A stretch of 30,889 nt of DNA from contig DAOUDK010000018.1 in the NCBI GenBank assembly GCA_034431315.1, forward strand, positions 1 to 30,889. Direction: 5' to 3'. Each line of letters begins with the position of its first letter. Position 1 is the stretch's first letter. Of the stretch, positions 30,825 through 30,889 are shown in pieces. The DNA is from JAUWOY01 sp034431315 (lineage in GTDB: Bacteria > Chloroflexota > Anaerolineae > VGOG01). The notes beneath the pieces are model-generated. The model was given only the letters and a program-made list of their open reading frames with translations, ran no database searches and was not told the DNA's origin. A program made the position numbers and the translations under genes.

Positions 30825-30889
30825 AAGAGAGAATTGTCAATCTGGCAAGGTTTTCGAGTTCTCATCTCGTGCTGATGCCGAAAAAGTGG

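Overview
The window reads as a piece of a high-GC, anaerobic bacterial genome. The best guess is Chloroflexota (Anaerolineae-like). This rests on gene content (Hdr/Etf modules, an archaeal-type LeuC/LeuD architecture), the many 7-10 bp tandem spacers between genes, REP-like repeats sitting inside reading frames, and toxin-antitoxin and defence cargo. No rRNA or other taxonomic marker is present, so this is inference. Essentially all genes are on the + strand.

1-583: no convincing gene, but several perfect stem-loops that could be a structured leader of the downstream operon. 584-10162: an electron-transfer block. It holds an FrhB/FdhB-like flavo-iron-sulfur protein, HdrC, HdrB, an HdrD-like CCG protein, EtfB/EtfA set 1, HdrA, and EtfB/EtfA set 2, whose EtfA carries an N-terminal 2[4Fe-4S] ferredoxin. 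10184-20114: a carbon block. It holds an ATP-grasp CoA-ligase beta subunit fused to a ferredoxin, its SucD-like partner, a citryl-CoA-lyase/citrate-synthase-family enzyme, an HD-domain protein, two LeuC/LeuD (aconitase-superfamily) pairs, a small unknown protein, and an isocitrate/isopropylmalate-type dehydrogenase with NADP-type residues. Together these look like a citrate (or citrate-homologue) interconversion pathway co-encoded with a heterodisulfide-reductase/Etf electron-bifurcation complex. The likely overall reaction is acetyl-CoA plus a 2-oxo acid to or from a 2-oxo acid plus CO2, with ATP and reduced carriers; its direction cannot be read from sequence.

20115-22900: a MITE-like inverted-repeat element, a Phd/PIN toxin-antitoxin pair with a consensus promoter and operator-like palindrome, and a SIR2-like protein flanked by a 103-bp duplication of the PIN gene's 3' end. 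22898-26207: Hsp20 and Lon, with a REP cluster inside Lon. 26249-28928: a PHP plus AlbA_2-like protein, then two overlapping nucleotidyltransferases, then a second copy of the PHP gene's C-terminal domain, again a cargo flanked by a gene-tail duplication. 29061-30824: an AT-richer gene for a winged-helix/PIN-like/coiled-coil protein with one membrane segment.

Notable non-coding items are a strong candidate minus-strand small RNA between the two CoA-ligase genes (consensus promoter, GC-rich hairpins, terminator), a second consensus minus-strand promoter in a DUF3800 gene scar that splits the second leuC/leuD pair, and short repeats repeatedly accommodated in frame inside conserved genes.
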